Positions 17,376 through 28,192 of a stretch of 64,000 nt of DNA are shown here, one piece after another. Origin of the DNA: Corynebacterium massiliense DSM 45435 (GTDB lineage: Bacteria; Actinomycetota; Actinomycetes; Mycobacteriales; Mycobacteriaceae). The notes beneath the pieces are model-generated. The model saw only the letters and a list, made by a program, of their open reading frames with translations. It ran no database searches and was not told the origin of the DNA. Position numbers and translations under genes: made by a program. The stretch covers positions 434,001-498,000 of the forward strand of contig NZ_CP063189.1 in assembly GCF_028609805.1 (NCBI RefSeq). Reading direction: 5' to 3'. Position 1 is the first letter of the stretch, and the number at the start of each line of letters is the position of its first letter.

Positions 17376-19319
17376 TTACACAAACAGTCGGAGGATTTGG
17401 AAGGCGCCCACGGCGAGCACCCAGGCGGTGACGAGCTGGATGCCGAACCCGAACAGCGTCCACCGCCAGCCCAACTCGCGGCGTTGGGCGGCAATCGTGG
17501 CCACGCACGGGGTATAAGCCAGCAGGAAGAGCATGTAGGCCCACACGGCAGCGAGCGGGTGGCCGCCGGACGCGCCCGCGAAATCCGCGCGGACGTGATC
17601 GCTTAAGTCGCTTTGGGCCTGCTCTTCCGGCGAGGCGTCAGTGACGTCTTCGACCGCGTAAGTCTGTGACCAGGTAGAGATAAGCGCCTCCTTGGCCACG
17701 AACCCGGTGACCAGCGGGCCGGTGAGTGACCACGAGTCGAAGCCGGCCGGGGCGAAGGCGGGCGAAATGGTGCGCGCTACCGCACCGTACGCGGAGTCCT
17801 CAGGGGCCGGCTGCCCCGAGTCCAGCGGCGCGCCAACCGGAATGGCCATCAGCAGCCAGACCACTACGACGGTGCTGACGATGATGCCGCCGGCGGTGCG
17901 CAGGAACCCTTTGAGCCGGGTCCACATCACGGACACGGCCAAGCGCACCGTGGGCAGCTGGTAGGAGGGCAGATCGATGACCAGTGCTTCTTCCGGCACC
18001 GCCCGCCACAGCGTGCGGCGCAGCGCCAGTCCCACGAGAACGAGCAGCGCAATAGAAATGACGTACATGGCAAAGACCACGGACCCGGCGTGCGCGGGGA
18101 AGAACGTGGTGGCCAGCATGACGAAGACCACCAAGCGTGCCGAACACGACGTAAACGGGATGAGCAGGGACGTCATGATGCGGTGGTGTGGGTTGCCCAG
18201 CACGCGCGTGGCGGAGATGGCCGGCACGTTGCAGCCGAAGCCGACGACGATGGGGATGAACGCCTTGCCCGGCAGGCCGATGGCGCGCATGACGCGGTCG
18301 GTGACCACCGCCGCGCGGGCCATGTACCCGGAATCTTCCAACACGGCCAGGCACAGAAACATCAGCGCCATGAGCGGGGCGAAGGTGAGCACCATGCCCA
18401 CGCCACCAATGAGACCATCGACGAGTAGACCGGTGACCAGCCTGTTGCCCAGGCCGATGGCGCTGAGCGCGGCGCGGGCGGCGTCGCTGAGCGGGCCGGT
18501 CACCCACGCCTCGAGCCCGTCTTGGAGCGGGGCGGCGACCGTGGTGGTGATGTGGAAGACCACCCACATGACCGCGAGGAACAATAGCGGGCCGGCGACC
18601 GGGTGCAGCGCCACGGCGTCGAGGCGGTGCGACAGCGGGGTGGTGTGGTCAGTGGTACGGACGGCGGCTTTGGCGGCGGCATCGAGATCCGCAAAGCGGG
18701 TGTCGATGGACGCATCGTCCCGCAGCGTTTCCGGCCCCTCGCCCAGACGCGCACGCGTCTGATCGCGCAAGCTGTCCAGGCCCGTGCGGCGGCGGCCGTC
18801 GACGGGGAAGACGGGGATGCCGGTGGCGGTCTCTAATGCGGCGGCGTCCACGTGGGTGCCTTGTGCCGCGGCGACGTCGAGTTTGGTCAGCGCGATCATC
18901 AAGCGGTTGGGGTGCTCGGCCAGCTGGAAGGCCACGTTAAGGCCCCGGGCGACAGCGGTGGCGTCCACCACCACGATGACGGCGTCCGGCTTTTCGGCAT
19001 CCGGGCAGTCGATGAGCATCGCGCGGGTCAACGCCTCATCGGGGCTCAAGGGGTCGAGTGAGTACGCGCCGGGGAAGTCGATGACGTCGGCCGTGACCGG
19101 CGGTTCGACCGGGCACGGCGCGCCGAGTTTCCACGCGCCGCGGCTGATTTCCACGGTGGTGCCCGGCCAGTTGCCGGTCTGCGCGCGAGCGCCGGTCAGG
19201 GCGTTGAACAGGGTGGACTTTCCGGAATTCGGGGCGCCGACAAGGGCGATGATGGGGGAGCCAGCAGGGGCGACGGCGCCGCCGGGATCGCTGTGGCAGC
19301 TAGGGGAGGCAACAGACAC
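17376..19319 (-). CDS. feoB: Ferrous iron transporter FeoB
   Basis: A polytopic GTPase of 647 residues that imports Fe2+. The N-terminal G domain shows G1 GAPNSGKS (residues 28-35), the G2 region TGNWPGTTVEIS, G3 DFPGAY and G4 TKLD. The membrane domain carries the two Gate-type regions and the signature GFGCNVPAISATRVL. The GTG at 19319 was chosen because it follows the feoA stop by 7 bases and leaves a short N-terminus before G1; the frame is open further upstream only because it overlaps feoA. In the operon with feoA and the feoC-like gene, it is probably DtxR-regulated. Confidence 0.93.
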   Translation of the reverse strand: MSVASPSCHSDPGGAVAPAGSPIIALVGAPNSGKSTLFNALTGARAQTGNWPGTTVEISRGAWKLGAPCPVEPPVTADVIDFPGAYSLDPLSPDEALTRAMLIDCPDAEKPDAVIVVVDATAVARGLNVAFQLAEHPNRLMIALTKLDVAAAQGTHVDAAALETATGIPVFPVDGRRRTGLDSLRDQTRARLGEGPETLRDDASIDTRFADLDAAAKAAVRTTDHTTPLSHRLDAVALHPVAGPLLFLAVMWVVFHITTTVAAPLQDGLEAWVTGPLSDAARAALSAIGLGNRLVTGLLVDGLIGGVGMVLTFAPLMALMFLCLAVLEDSGYMARAAVVTDRVMRAIGLPGKAFIPIVVGFGCNVPAISATRVLGNPHHRIMTSLLIPFTSCSARLVVFVMLATTFFPAHAGSVVFAMYVISIALLVLVGLALRRTLWRAVPEEALVIDLPSYQLPTVRLAVSVMWTRLKGFLRTAGGIIVSTVVVVWLLMAIPVGAPLDSGQPAPEDSAYGAVARTISPAFAPAGFDSWSLTGPLVTGFVAKEALISTWSQTYAVEDVTDASPEEQAQSDLSDHVRADFAGASGGHPLAAVWAYMLFLLAYTPCVATIAAQRRELGWRWTLFGFGIQLVTAWVLAVGAFQILRLFV

Positions 19320-19326
19320 GGCGGCG

Positions 19327-19572
19327 TTACACCTCGATGGCGCGCAGAGTGCGCTTGTCGATGGCATAGCGGCACGTCCCCACGGTGACGAGACGGGCAC
19401 CGCCGGCGACGCGGCGGCCCATGGTGACGCTAGCCCCGGGCCGGATGCCCAGCTCGCCGAGCCGGACCGCGAGGGCGGAATCGCACTGGCCGGAAATGCA
19501 CTTTTCACCCAAGGTGACGGTGGCGCCCTCGGGCAGAGTATCGGCCGTGGGCAACGGGTGGGTGGTAGTCAT
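19327..19572 (-). CDS. feoA: Ferrous iron transport accessory protein FeoA
   Basis: An 81-residue SH3-like protein with the family sequence CDSALAVRLGELGIRPGASVTMGRRV and a closing CRYAIDKRTLRAIEV. FeoA is thought to bind the FeoB membrane or G domain and support Fe2+ uptake. The ATG at 19572 is preceded by GCGAAAGG about ten bases away. It is the first gene of feoABC; iron boxes lie 40-105 bases upstream. Confidence 0.9.
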   Translation of the reverse strand: MTTTHPLPTADTLPEGATVTLGEKCISGQCDSALAVRLGELGIRPGASVTMGRRVAGGARLVTVGTCRYAIDKRTLRAIEV

Positions 19573-19613
19573 AGCAGTAAACCTTTCGCAGGTCAGCGGG
19601 CCTAACCGGAGTG

Positions 19614-19678
19614 TTAGGTTGCCTAACCTTCATGCAGGGATAGGTTTACTCTTTTGTCTGTAGGTTTGTCTAGCCTAA
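19614..19678. promoter_or_regulatory. Two iron-box-like elements upstream of feoA
   Basis: TTAGGTTGCCTAACCT (19614-19629) is the DtxR consensus with one central base missing. GTAGGTTTGTCTAGCCTAA (19660-19678) matches 15 of 19 consensus bases. An additional CCTAACC half-site lies at 19601-19607. Together they suggest DtxR repression of feoABC, with a non-standard arrangement at the promoter-proximal element. The rest of the 205-base gap to trmL shows no gene. Confidence 0.65.
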
Positions 19679-19777
19679 ACATGCGAGGCGGGCAGGGTTG
19701 TTGTCAATGTCACCAATTTGGGGTGTGTACAGGCCTTTCGTCTGGGCCGCGGCGGCTGAAAACGGAGGAGTCGGGAA

Positions 19778-20248
19778 CTAGACCGCCCCGTTGAAACCCA
19801 GCTGCCGCCATGCCTCGTAGACGGCGATGGCGGCCGAGTTGGACAGGTTCATCGAGCGGCGCGCCGGAAGCATGGGGATCCGCACCTGGTCGGTCACGCG
19901 CGGGTGGTTGCGGTGTTCTTCCGGCAGGCCGGTTGGCTCGGTGCCGAAGAGGAGCACATCGCCCGGCTGGTAGTCCACGTCCGTGAACCAGCGGGTGGCC
20001 TGGGTGGTAAACGCGAAGACGCGCGCACCGGGCAGCGCGTCCATGCAGGCGTCGAAGTTGGCGTGGATGTCCATGTCAGCTAGGTCGTGATAGTCCAGGC
20101 CTGCGCGCTTGAGGTGCTTGTCTTCGAAGTTGAAGCCCAGCGGCTCGATGAGGTGGAGCTTCGCGCCGGTGACCGCCGCGGTGCGGATGGCGTTTCCGGT
20201 GTTGTTCGGGATGACCGGATTATCGAAGACGAGGTGCAAGCGGCTCAT
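19778..20248 (-). CDS. trmL: tRNA (cytidine(34)-2'-O)-methyltransferase TrmL
   Basis: A SPOUT methyltransferase of 156 residues that methylates the wobble ribose in tRNA-Leu isoacceptors using S-adenosylmethionine. It begins [20 protein letters not shown], the family N-terminus, and carries the trefoil-knot motifs [15 protein letters not shown] and [28 protein letters not shown] lies 7 bases upstream of the ATG (20256-20261 on the complement), so the mRNA is probably leaderless. It diverges from folD with only 24 bases between start codons. Confidence 0.92.
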   Translation of the reverse strand: MSRLHLVFDNPVIPNNTGNAIRTAAVTGAKLHLIEPLGFNFEDKHLKRAGLDYHDLADMDIHANFDACMDALPGARVFAFTTQATRWFTDVDYQPGDVLLFGTEPTGLPEEHRNHPRVTDQVRIPMLPARRSMNLSNSAAIAVYEAWRQLGFNGAV

Positions 20249-20255
20249 GGGGAGA

Positions 20256-20265
20256 AGTCTAGGAT
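20256..20265. promoter_or_regulatory. Interlocked divergent -10 elements for trmL and folD
   Basis: On the minus strand TAGACT (20256-20261) lies 7 bases before the trmL ATG; on the plus strand TAGGAT (20260-20265) lies 7 bases before the folD ATG at 20273. The two -10 hexamers share the bases TA at 20260-20261, so both promoters cannot be melted independently. Confidence 0.6.
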
Positions 20266-20272
20266 GGTGGCC

Positions 20273-21130
20273 ATGAGCGCAACCAAACTGGACGGCAAAC
20301 TCTACCGCGACGAGATTTTTGCAGACCTGAAAAAGCGCGTTGACGCGCTCAAAGAAAAGGGGGTGACCCCGGGTCTTGCCACCGTGTTGGTGGGCGAGGA
20401 TCCCGGCTCTCAGTCCTACGTGAAGATGAAGCACAAGGACTGCGAGAAGCTCGGCATCGAGTCCATCCGCAAGGATCTGCCGGAAGATATCAGCCAGGAG
20501 GAGCTGGAAAACGTCATCGCGGAGCTGAACGATGACCCCGCCTGCACCGGCTACATCGTGCAGCTGCCGCTGCCGAAACACCTGGATGAAAACCGCGTGC
20601 TGGAGCTTATCGATCCGAAAAAGGACGTCGACGGCCTGCACCCGGTCAACCTGGGCAAGCTGGTCCTCAACGAGGAGGCGCCGCTGCCGTGCACGCCGAA
20701 CGGCTGCATCTCGCTGCTGCGCCGCTTCGGTGTGGAGCTTGACGGGGCGAAGGCTGTGGTCATCGGCCGCGGGGTGACCGTCGGCCGCCCGATTGGGCTC
20801 ATGCTCACCCGCCGCAGCGAGAACGCCACGGTCACGCTGTGCCACACCGGCACCAAGGATCTCGCGGCCGAGACCCGCGCGGCCGACATCATCATCGCCG
20901 CGGCCGGCAAGCCGCACATGCTCACCGCCGACATGGTCAAGGAGGGTGCGGCGATTCTCGATGTTGGCGTCTCCCGCGTCGATGGAAAGCTCGCCGGCGA
21001 CGTTGCCGATGACGTGTGGGACAAGGCTGGGTTTGTCTCCCCGAACCCGGGTGGCGTGGGTCCGCTGACCCGCGCGTTCTTGGTCAAGAACGTCGTAGAA
21101 AACGCCGAGCGGCAGGCGGAAGAGCGCTAG
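20273..21130 (+). CDS. folD: Bifunctional methylenetetrahydrofolate dehydrogenase/cyclohydrolase FolD
   Basis: A 285-residue enzyme interconverting 5,10-methylene-, methenyl- and 10-formyl-tetrahydrofolate with NADP. Visible are the catalytic lysine region [23 protein letters not shown] (YxxxK near residues 48-52), the signature [31 protein letters not shown] and the nucleotide-binding [17 protein letters not shown], ending [12 protein letters not shown]. The ATG at 20273 is chosen because of TAGGAT 7 bases upstream; an in-frame ATG at 20264 overlaps that hexamer. The DUF3017 gene follows by 14 bases. Confidence 0.95.
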   Translation: MSATKLDGKLYRDEIFADLKKRVDALKEKGVTPGLATVLVGEDPGSQSYVKMKHKDCEKLGIESIRKDLPEDISQEELENVIAELNDDPACTGYIVQLPLPKHLDENRVLELIDPKKDVDGLHPVNLGKLVLNEEAPLPCTPNGCISLLRRFGVELDGAKAVVIGRGVTVGRPIGLMLTRRSENATVTLCHTGTKDLAAETRAADIIIAAAGKPHMLTADMVKEGAAILDVGVSRVDGKLAGDVADDVWDKAGFVSPNPGGVGPLTRAFLVKNVVENAERQAEER

Positions 21131-21144
21131 GGCTAGCACTCCTT

Positions 21145-21495
21145 ATGGCCGGAACCGGACGACACGCGAAGCGGCAGCCGCTGAACCTGGACAACCCGCA
21201 TGACCGGGCGCTGCCGCCTTCCCGCTTGCCGGACGCAGTGCAATGGATCTGCGTCGGCGCTTTTGTCGTGCTCGTCGTCGCGTCCGGTCTCTTTTCTTTC
21301 CTCGAGCACTGGCGCCGTGCCACCTTCGCCCTGGGCGTGGGCATGCTGTGGCTGGCTATCTGCCGCCTGGTGTGTGACTCCCGCGTCATGGGTGTTCTCG
21401 CGGTCCGCTCCCGGCGCTTCGACATGGCCTTTTCTCTGATCACGGGCGCTGCGCTGGTGTGGCTCGCGGTCTCCGTCGACGCGCTCGGGTCCTAG
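21145..21495 (+). CDS. DUF3017 membrane protein
   Basis: A protein of 116 residues with a basic N-terminus (GTGRHAKRQPLNLDN) and three predicted helices (about residues 33-52, 58-76 and 92-112). A small DUF3017 membrane protein directly after folD is a recurrent arrangement in corynebacteria. No catalytic motif is visible and the function is unknown. Close spacing (14 bases) suggests co-transcription with folD. Confidence 0.75.
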   Translation: MAGTGRHAKRQPLNLDNPHDRALPPSRLPDAVQWICVGAFVVLVVASGLFSFLEHWRRATFALGVGMLWLAICRLVCDSRVMGVLAVRSRRFDMAFSLITGAALVWLAVSVDALGS

Positions 21496-21551
21496 CGATA
21501 TCGAAGGCCGCTCCTTTCGGTGGTGCGCGGTTGTGGCAGCCTCGGCCGGTA

Positions 21552-22754
21552 CTAGATGGCGTAAATGCCGCCGGTGACGGCGCGCTCCGTCGCGGAGGGT
21601 GTCTGCTCCGACAGCGACAGGAAGTTTCGCAGGATGCGATCCATCTGCCGGTCCTCGGTGAGGAACGCGTCGTGGCCGACGGGGGAGACCACCTTGGCCA
21701 TCGCCAAGAGCTCGCCCACGTTGCGGGAGAGGTGTTCCTGCTGGTGGTAGGGGTAAAGGATGTCGGTGTCCACGCCGACGACCATGGTGGGCACCCGGGA
21801 CGCGGCCAGCGCCTTGTTCAGCCCGCCGCGGCCCCGGCCGATGTCGTGCCGGTTGAGTGCCTCGGTCAGCGTGACGTAGCTGCCGGCATCGAAACGCTGC
21901 GCGAGTTTTGCGCCCTGGTGCTCCAAGTAGGAGTTCACGGCGAAGCGCTGCTGCGGATCACGGTGTGGACCCAAAGGGTTTTCGCCCTGCTGGGCCCGCG
22001 CGCCGAAGCGCTCGTCGATCTCTAACTCGCCGCGGTAGGTCAGGTGCGCCAGCCGCCGGGCCGCGGCGAGCCCTGCCAGCGGCACATCGCCAGACGCGTA
22101 GTAGTCGCCGTCGTGCCAGGCCGGGTCGTTGGTCACCGACGAGATCTGCGCCGACTGGATGCCGATCTGCCAGCCGGACGCCCGGGCGGAAACAGCGATG
22201 ACACACGCGGCGGTAACAAAATCGGGGTAGAGCAGCGTCCACTCCAAGGCGCGCGCCCCGCCCATGGAACCGCCGATCACCGCGTGCACGTGGTGGATGC
22301 CCAGTTCTTCCAACGCGCTGCGCTCAGCCGCGGCGTGATCGCGGATGTTGACCGCAGGAAACCGCGAGCCCCACGCGCGGCCGTCGTCGGGGTGCGGGGA
22401 AGACGGGCCCGTGGAACCGGAACAGCCGCCCAGCGCGTTGAAACAGATGACGCACCACTCGTTGGTATCGAGAGCCTTGCCGGGGCCGACGAGCCCGCCC
22501 CACCAGTCGGCGGCGTTCGAGTCACCCGTTAAGGCATGCTCGACCAACAGCACGTTGTTCTTGCCCGCCGGGTCGCCGCGGAACTTGCCCCACCGCTGGT
22601 ACGCCAGTTGCGCACCAGGGATGAAAGCGCCCGCCTCCGTCCGGAACCGGCCGAGGTCGACGTGGGCAAGTTGCCCCTCGGCAGCCAGCAGATCCGTTGG
22701 CGCATCATGGCTGGTGTCCTGCCGGGGATTTGTGGTGCGCGCGGGAGGTGTCAT
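21552..22754 (-). CDS. metX: Homoserine O-acetyltransferase MetX
   Basis: A 400-residue alpha/beta-hydrolase-fold enzyme that transfers acetyl from acetyl-CoA to L-homoserine, committing carbon to methionine. Key sequences are NVLLVEHALTGDSNAADWW, the nucleophile elbow VIGGSMGGARALEW (Ser near residue 160), VDTDILYPYHQQEHLSR with the triad Asp and VSPVGHDAFLTED with the triad His. The ATG at 22754 has AAAGGAA upstream. It is 33 bases downstream of metY, so the order metY-metX is a two-gene unit feeding O-acetylhomoserine to MetY. Confidence 0.95.
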   Translation of the reverse strand: MTPPARTTNPRQDTSHDAPTDLLAAEGQLAHVDLGRFRTEAGAFIPGAQLAYQRWGKFRGDPAGKNNVLLVEHALTGDSNAADWWGGLVGPGKALDTNEWCVICFNALGGCSGSTGPSSPHPDDGRAWGSRFPAVNIRDHAAAERSALEELGIHHVHAVIGGSMGGARALEWTLLYPDFVTAACVIAVSARASGWQIGIQSAQISSVTNDPAWHDGDYYASGDVPLAGLAAARRLAHLTYRGELEIDERFGARAQQGENPLGPHRDPQQRFAVNSYLEHQGAKLAQRFDAGSYVTLTEALNRHDIGRGRGGLNKALAASRVPTMVVGVDTDILYPYHQQEHLSRNVGELLAMAKVVSPVGHDAFLTEDRQMDRILRNFLSLSEQTPSATERAVTGGIYAI

Positions 22755-22787
22755 GCGAGGCGGGTTCCTTTCGCTGGTCTACGGCAG

Positions 22788-24116
22788 TTAAATAGCGTTG
22801 AAGCCCTGCTCGAGGTCAGCGAGGATGTCGTCAATGTCCTCGATGCCGACCGACAGGCGCACCGTTGCCTGTGTGATGCCGGCGGCCTCGAGCGCGGCAT
22901 CGTCAGACTGCGAGTGTGTCGTCGAGGCCGGGTGGACCACCAGGGAGCGGGTATCGCCCACGTTGGCGAGGTTGGAGTGCAGCTGGAGGGCATCGATAAA
23001 CGCCCACGCCTCGTCCTTACCGCCCGCGATGTCGAAGGAGAGCACGGAACCGGTGTAGCGGTAGCCCAGCTTGTCCTTGACGGACTTCCACGGGGAGGAC
23101 TCGAGGCCGGCGTAGTTGACCGTGGCCACCTTGTCGTGGCCCTCGAGGTACTCGGCGACCTTCTGCGCGTTGGCGTTGTGCTTGTCCACGCGCAGCTGCA
23201 GCGTCTCCAGGCCGAACAGGGTGATCCACGCGTTGAACGGCGAGATGGACGCGCCGGTATCGCGCAGCACACCCGCGCGGGCCTTGAGCGCGAACGCCGG
23301 CGCGCCGAGGTCGGCGTAGACAAGCCCGTGGTAGGCGGGATCCGGGTTCACGAAGTAGGGGAAGACCGGCTCGCCGTCGCGCTGGACGGTCCAGTCGAAT
23401 TTGCCGCCGTCCACGATGACGCCGCCCAGCGAGGATCCGTTGCCGGAGTAGAACTTGGTGGTCGAGGCGACAACAATGTCCGCGCCGTGCTCGAGCGGGC
23501 GGGCCACCGCCGCGGTGGCGAGGGTGTTGTCCACGATGAGCGGGACCTGGTTGTCGTGCGCGACGCCGGAAATCGCCGGGATGTCCAGCACGTCGGCGAC
23601 TGGGTTGCCGAAGGTTTCGCCGTAGAAGGCCTTAGTGTTCGGGCGCACCGCCGCGCGCCAGGACTCCGGGTCATCGGGGTTGTCCACGTAGGAGACCTCG
23701 ATGCCGAGGCGGTTCAGCGTGATGTCGAAGAGGGTGTTGGTGCCGCCGTACAGGCGCGGTGATGCCACGATGTGGTCCCCGGCGGATGCGAGGTTGATAA
23801 TCGCGGCGGTCTCTGCCGCCTGGCCGGAGGAGAACGCGACGGCGGCGACGCCGCCCTCAAGCGCGGCGAGGCGGGTTTCCAGTGCTTCCTGGGTCGGGTT
23901 GGTCAGGCGGGAGTAGATGGGGCCTTCATCGGCAAGCGCGAAGCGGTCCTGTGCGTGCTGGGCGTCGTCGAACACGTAGGACGTGGTCTGGTAGATGGGC
24001 ACGTTGCGGGCGTTGGTCGCCCCGTCGAGCGCCTGGCCCGAGTGCAGAGCCTGGGTCGCGAGCTTCCAGTCGGTGGTTTGCGGGTTGGTCTCGGTGTTGT
24101 CGTATTTCGTCGTCAT
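22788..24116 (-). CDS. metY: O-acetylhomoserine sulfhydrylase MetY
   Basis: A 442-residue PLP enzyme of the Cys/Met metabolism family that replaces the acetyl of O-acetylhomoserine with sulfide to give homocysteine. The N-terminal TRALHSGQ-like start (TQALHSGQALDGATNARNVP), FSSGQAAETAAIINLASAGDHIVAS, the VPLIVDNTLATAAVARPLEHGADIVV cofactor region and the Schiff-base lysine in STTKFYSGNG are all present. It acts with MetX encoded just downstream. A candidate McbR operator lies just upstream, consistent with repression by methionine metabolites. Confidence 0.95.
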   Translation of the reverse strand: MTTKYDNTETNPQTTDWKLATQALHSGQALDGATNARNVPIYQTTSYVFDDAQHAQDRFALADEGPIYSRLTNPTQEALETRLAALEGGVAAVAFSSGQAAETAAIINLASAGDHIVASPRLYGGTNTLFDITLNRLGIEVSYVDNPDDPESWRAAVRPNTKAFYGETFGNPVADVLDIPAISGVAHDNQVPLIVDNTLATAAVARPLEHGADIVVASTTKFYSGNGSSLGGVIVDGGKFDWTVQRDGEPVFPYFVNPDPAYHGLVYADLGAPAFALKARAGVLRDTGASISPFNAWITLFGLETLQLRVDKHNANAQKVAEYLEGHDKVATVNYAGLESSPWKSVKDKLGYRYTGSVLSFDIAGGKDEAWAFIDALQLHSNLANVGDTRSLVVHPASTTHSQSDDAALEAAGITQATVRLSVGIEDIDDILADLEQGFNAI

Positions 24117-24128
24117 GGCAACTTAGGC

Positions 24129-24144
24129 TAGACCAAGCGGTTCA
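24129..24144. promoter_or_regulatory. Candidate McbR operator upstream of metY
   Basis: TAGACCAAGCGGTTCA fits TAGAC-N6-GTCTA at 8 of 10 positions, 13 bases upstream of the metY start. Known metY genes of corynebacteria are McbR targets. The 190-base gap between metY and the next gene contains no other gene; its right part is AT-rich (AATTAAAATGAATACGG) and probably holds promoters. Confidence 0.45.
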
Positions 24145-24306
24145 TTCTGTGCGGGCGCTTTGTTCATTCCGGTCGCATCTGCGCAGTTCAAACAGTGAAT
24201 TAAAATGAATACGGTCCGGTGCTGTGTGGTGCGAAAATGGGCGCGGGTGCGCGGGCGGGTCTAGGATGGCTGGGTCCCGCATGCGAAACTTCCGTCAGGA
24301 GAAGAA

Positions 24307-25800
24307 ATGACAAAGGCGCACGAGTCCACGGCGAACCAGCGCTTCCCGTGGCCGGCACTGTGGTCAATGATGATCGGCTTTTTCATGATCCTGGTCGACT
24401 CCACGATCGTGTCTGTCGCCATCCCGGCGATTCAGCACGGACTCGACGCTGACGTCAACCAGGTCATCTGGGTCAACAGTTCCTATCTATTGGCGTACGC
24501 GGTCCCGTTGCTTATCACCGGGCGCCTCGGCGACCGTTTCGGGCCCCGGAATATCTACCTGCTGGGGCTCCTACTGTTCACGCTGTCGTCTCTGTGGTGC
24601 GGCCTGGCGGGCAGCATTGAAATGCTCATCGTCGCCCGCGTCTTCCAGGGGTTGGGTGGTGCGCTGCTCACGCCGCAGACCATGTCGGTGATGATCCGCA
24701 TCTTCTCGCCCACGCAGCGTGGCGCCGCGATGGGCGTGTGGGGCGGCGTGGCCGGCGTGGCCACCATCGTGGGCCCGCTGCTAGGCGGTTTGCTTGTCGA
24801 TGCCGCCGGCTGGGAGTGGATCTTCTTCGTCAACGTCCCCGTCGGCATCATTGGCATCATTCTGGCGTGGATCTTTGTTCCCCGTCTCGAGGTCACCAAC
24901 AGCCGCTTCGATGTGCTCGGCGTCCTGCTCAGCGCGGTGGGGATGTTCTGCCTCATCTTCGCCATCCAGGAGGGCGACAACTTAGGTTGGGACTGGCGCT
25001 TCTGGGTGCTGCTCATCGCCGGGCTGGTGCTGTTGGCGCTCTTCGTGGCCTGGCAGGCCCGCGTCGGCGCGACGGCGCTGGTGCCGCTGTCGCTGTTTAA
25101 GGACCGCAACTTCTCCCTCGCGTGCATCGCCATCGCCACGGTGGGCATGAGCATCTCCACGTTCGCTATCCCGTGGATGATCTACATCCAGACGGTCAAG
25201 GAGTACACCCCGACGGACGCGGCGCTGCTGCTCGTGCCGTCCGGGATTATCTCCGGCGTGCTCTCGCCGCTGGTGGGCAAGCAGACGAATGTGCACTCGC
25301 CGAAGCCGTTAGCCATCGCTGGCCTTACCATCACCGGCATCAGTTTCGGGCTCATCGCATTTATCACCAACCCCGACATCAGCCCGCTGTGGTTGCTCGC
25401 CATCGCGGCCCTGTCCGGCCTGGGCAACTCGATGATGTGGGGCCCGCTGTCCATGATTGCCACCCGCAACCTGCCCGGCGAGCTCGCCGGCGCCGGCTCC
25501 AGCGTGTACAACACCGTCCGCCAGGTCGGCGCCGTCATCGGCTCCGCGGGCGTTGCCGTGCTCATGTCCTCGCAGCTGGCCAAGCATCTCGTCGAGGGCG
25601 CGGGCGACAGCGCGGGTGCTGGGGCCGGCGCCGGTGCGGGAGCAGGTGCTGGCGGAGGCGGCGAAGGCGCCCTGCCGGAGTTCCTCCACGAGCCGTTCGC
25701 CACCGCGATGAGCCACTCCCTGTGGCTGCCTACCATTGCCATTCTGGTGGGTGCGGTCTTCGCCTTCAGCTTTGAGAAAACCCGGTCCTGGAAGGGGTGA
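24307..25800 (+). CDS. MFS drug/metabolite exporter, DHA2 (14-helix) family
   Basis: A 497-residue major facilitator of the EmrB/QacA type. It begins MMIGFFMILVDSTIVSVAIP, where the acidic residue in helix 1 (LVDSTIV) is a family hallmark, and continues with GRLGDRFGPRNIYLLG (loop 2-3 motif A), VFQGLGGALLTPQTMSVM and motif C-like GVWGGVAGVATIVGPLLGGLLVD. An unusual Gly/Ala repeat (AGAGAGAGAGAGGGGEG, about residues 438-454) lies in the last extracytoplasmic loop. The ATG has AGGAGAAGAA as ribosome-binding site. Substrate unknown; it is not obviously linked to its neighbours. A strong terminator follows. Confidence 0.88.
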   Translation: MTKAHESTANQRFPWPALWSMMIGFFMILVDSTIVSVAIPAIQHGLDADVNQVIWVNSSYLLAYAVPLLITGRLGDRFGPRNIYLLGLLLFTLSSLWCGLAGSIEMLIVARVFQGLGGALLTPQTMSVMIRIFSPTQRGAAMGVWGGVAGVATIVGPLLGGLLVDAAGWEWIFFVNVPVGIIGIILAWIFVPRLEVTNSRFDVLGVLLSAVGMFCLIFAIQEGDNLGWDWRFWVLLIAGLVLLALFVAWQARVGATALVPLSLFKDRNFSLACIAIATVGMSISTFAIPWMIYIQTVKEYTPTDAALLLVPSGIISGVLSPLVGKQTNVHSPKPLAIAGLTITGISFGLIAFITNPDISPLWLLAIAALSGLGNSMMWGPLSMIATRNLPGELAGAGSSVYNTVRQVGAVIGSAGVAVLMSSQLAKHLVEGAGDSAGAGAGAGAGAGAGGGGEGALPEFLHEPFATAMSHSLWLPTIAILVGAVFAFSFEKTRSWKG

Positions 25801-25813
25801 GGCATTGCTAGGA

Positions 25814-25850
25814 AAAGGGGGCTAGGCGGGTTAACCGCCTAGCCCCCTTT
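25814..25850. terminator. Strong bidirectional terminator
   Basis: AAAGGGGGCTAGGCGG (25814-25829) pairs perfectly over 16 bases with CCGCCTAGCCCCCTTT (25835-25850) around a 5-base loop. It separates the MFS gene from the convergent icd. Confidence 0.9.
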
Positions 25851-25873
25851 CTGCTTCCAGAAGTGGAGGGAGT

Positions 25874-28090
<2,217 letters not shown>

Positions 28091-28192
28091 GATTCTCCTT
28101 TTAGCTATGGGAAACGTGGAAAACTAACGCGTTCTAGAATACCTACAACCCAATTCGTATGTGACGAGGTCGGGGTAGGATCAAGTGTCGTA

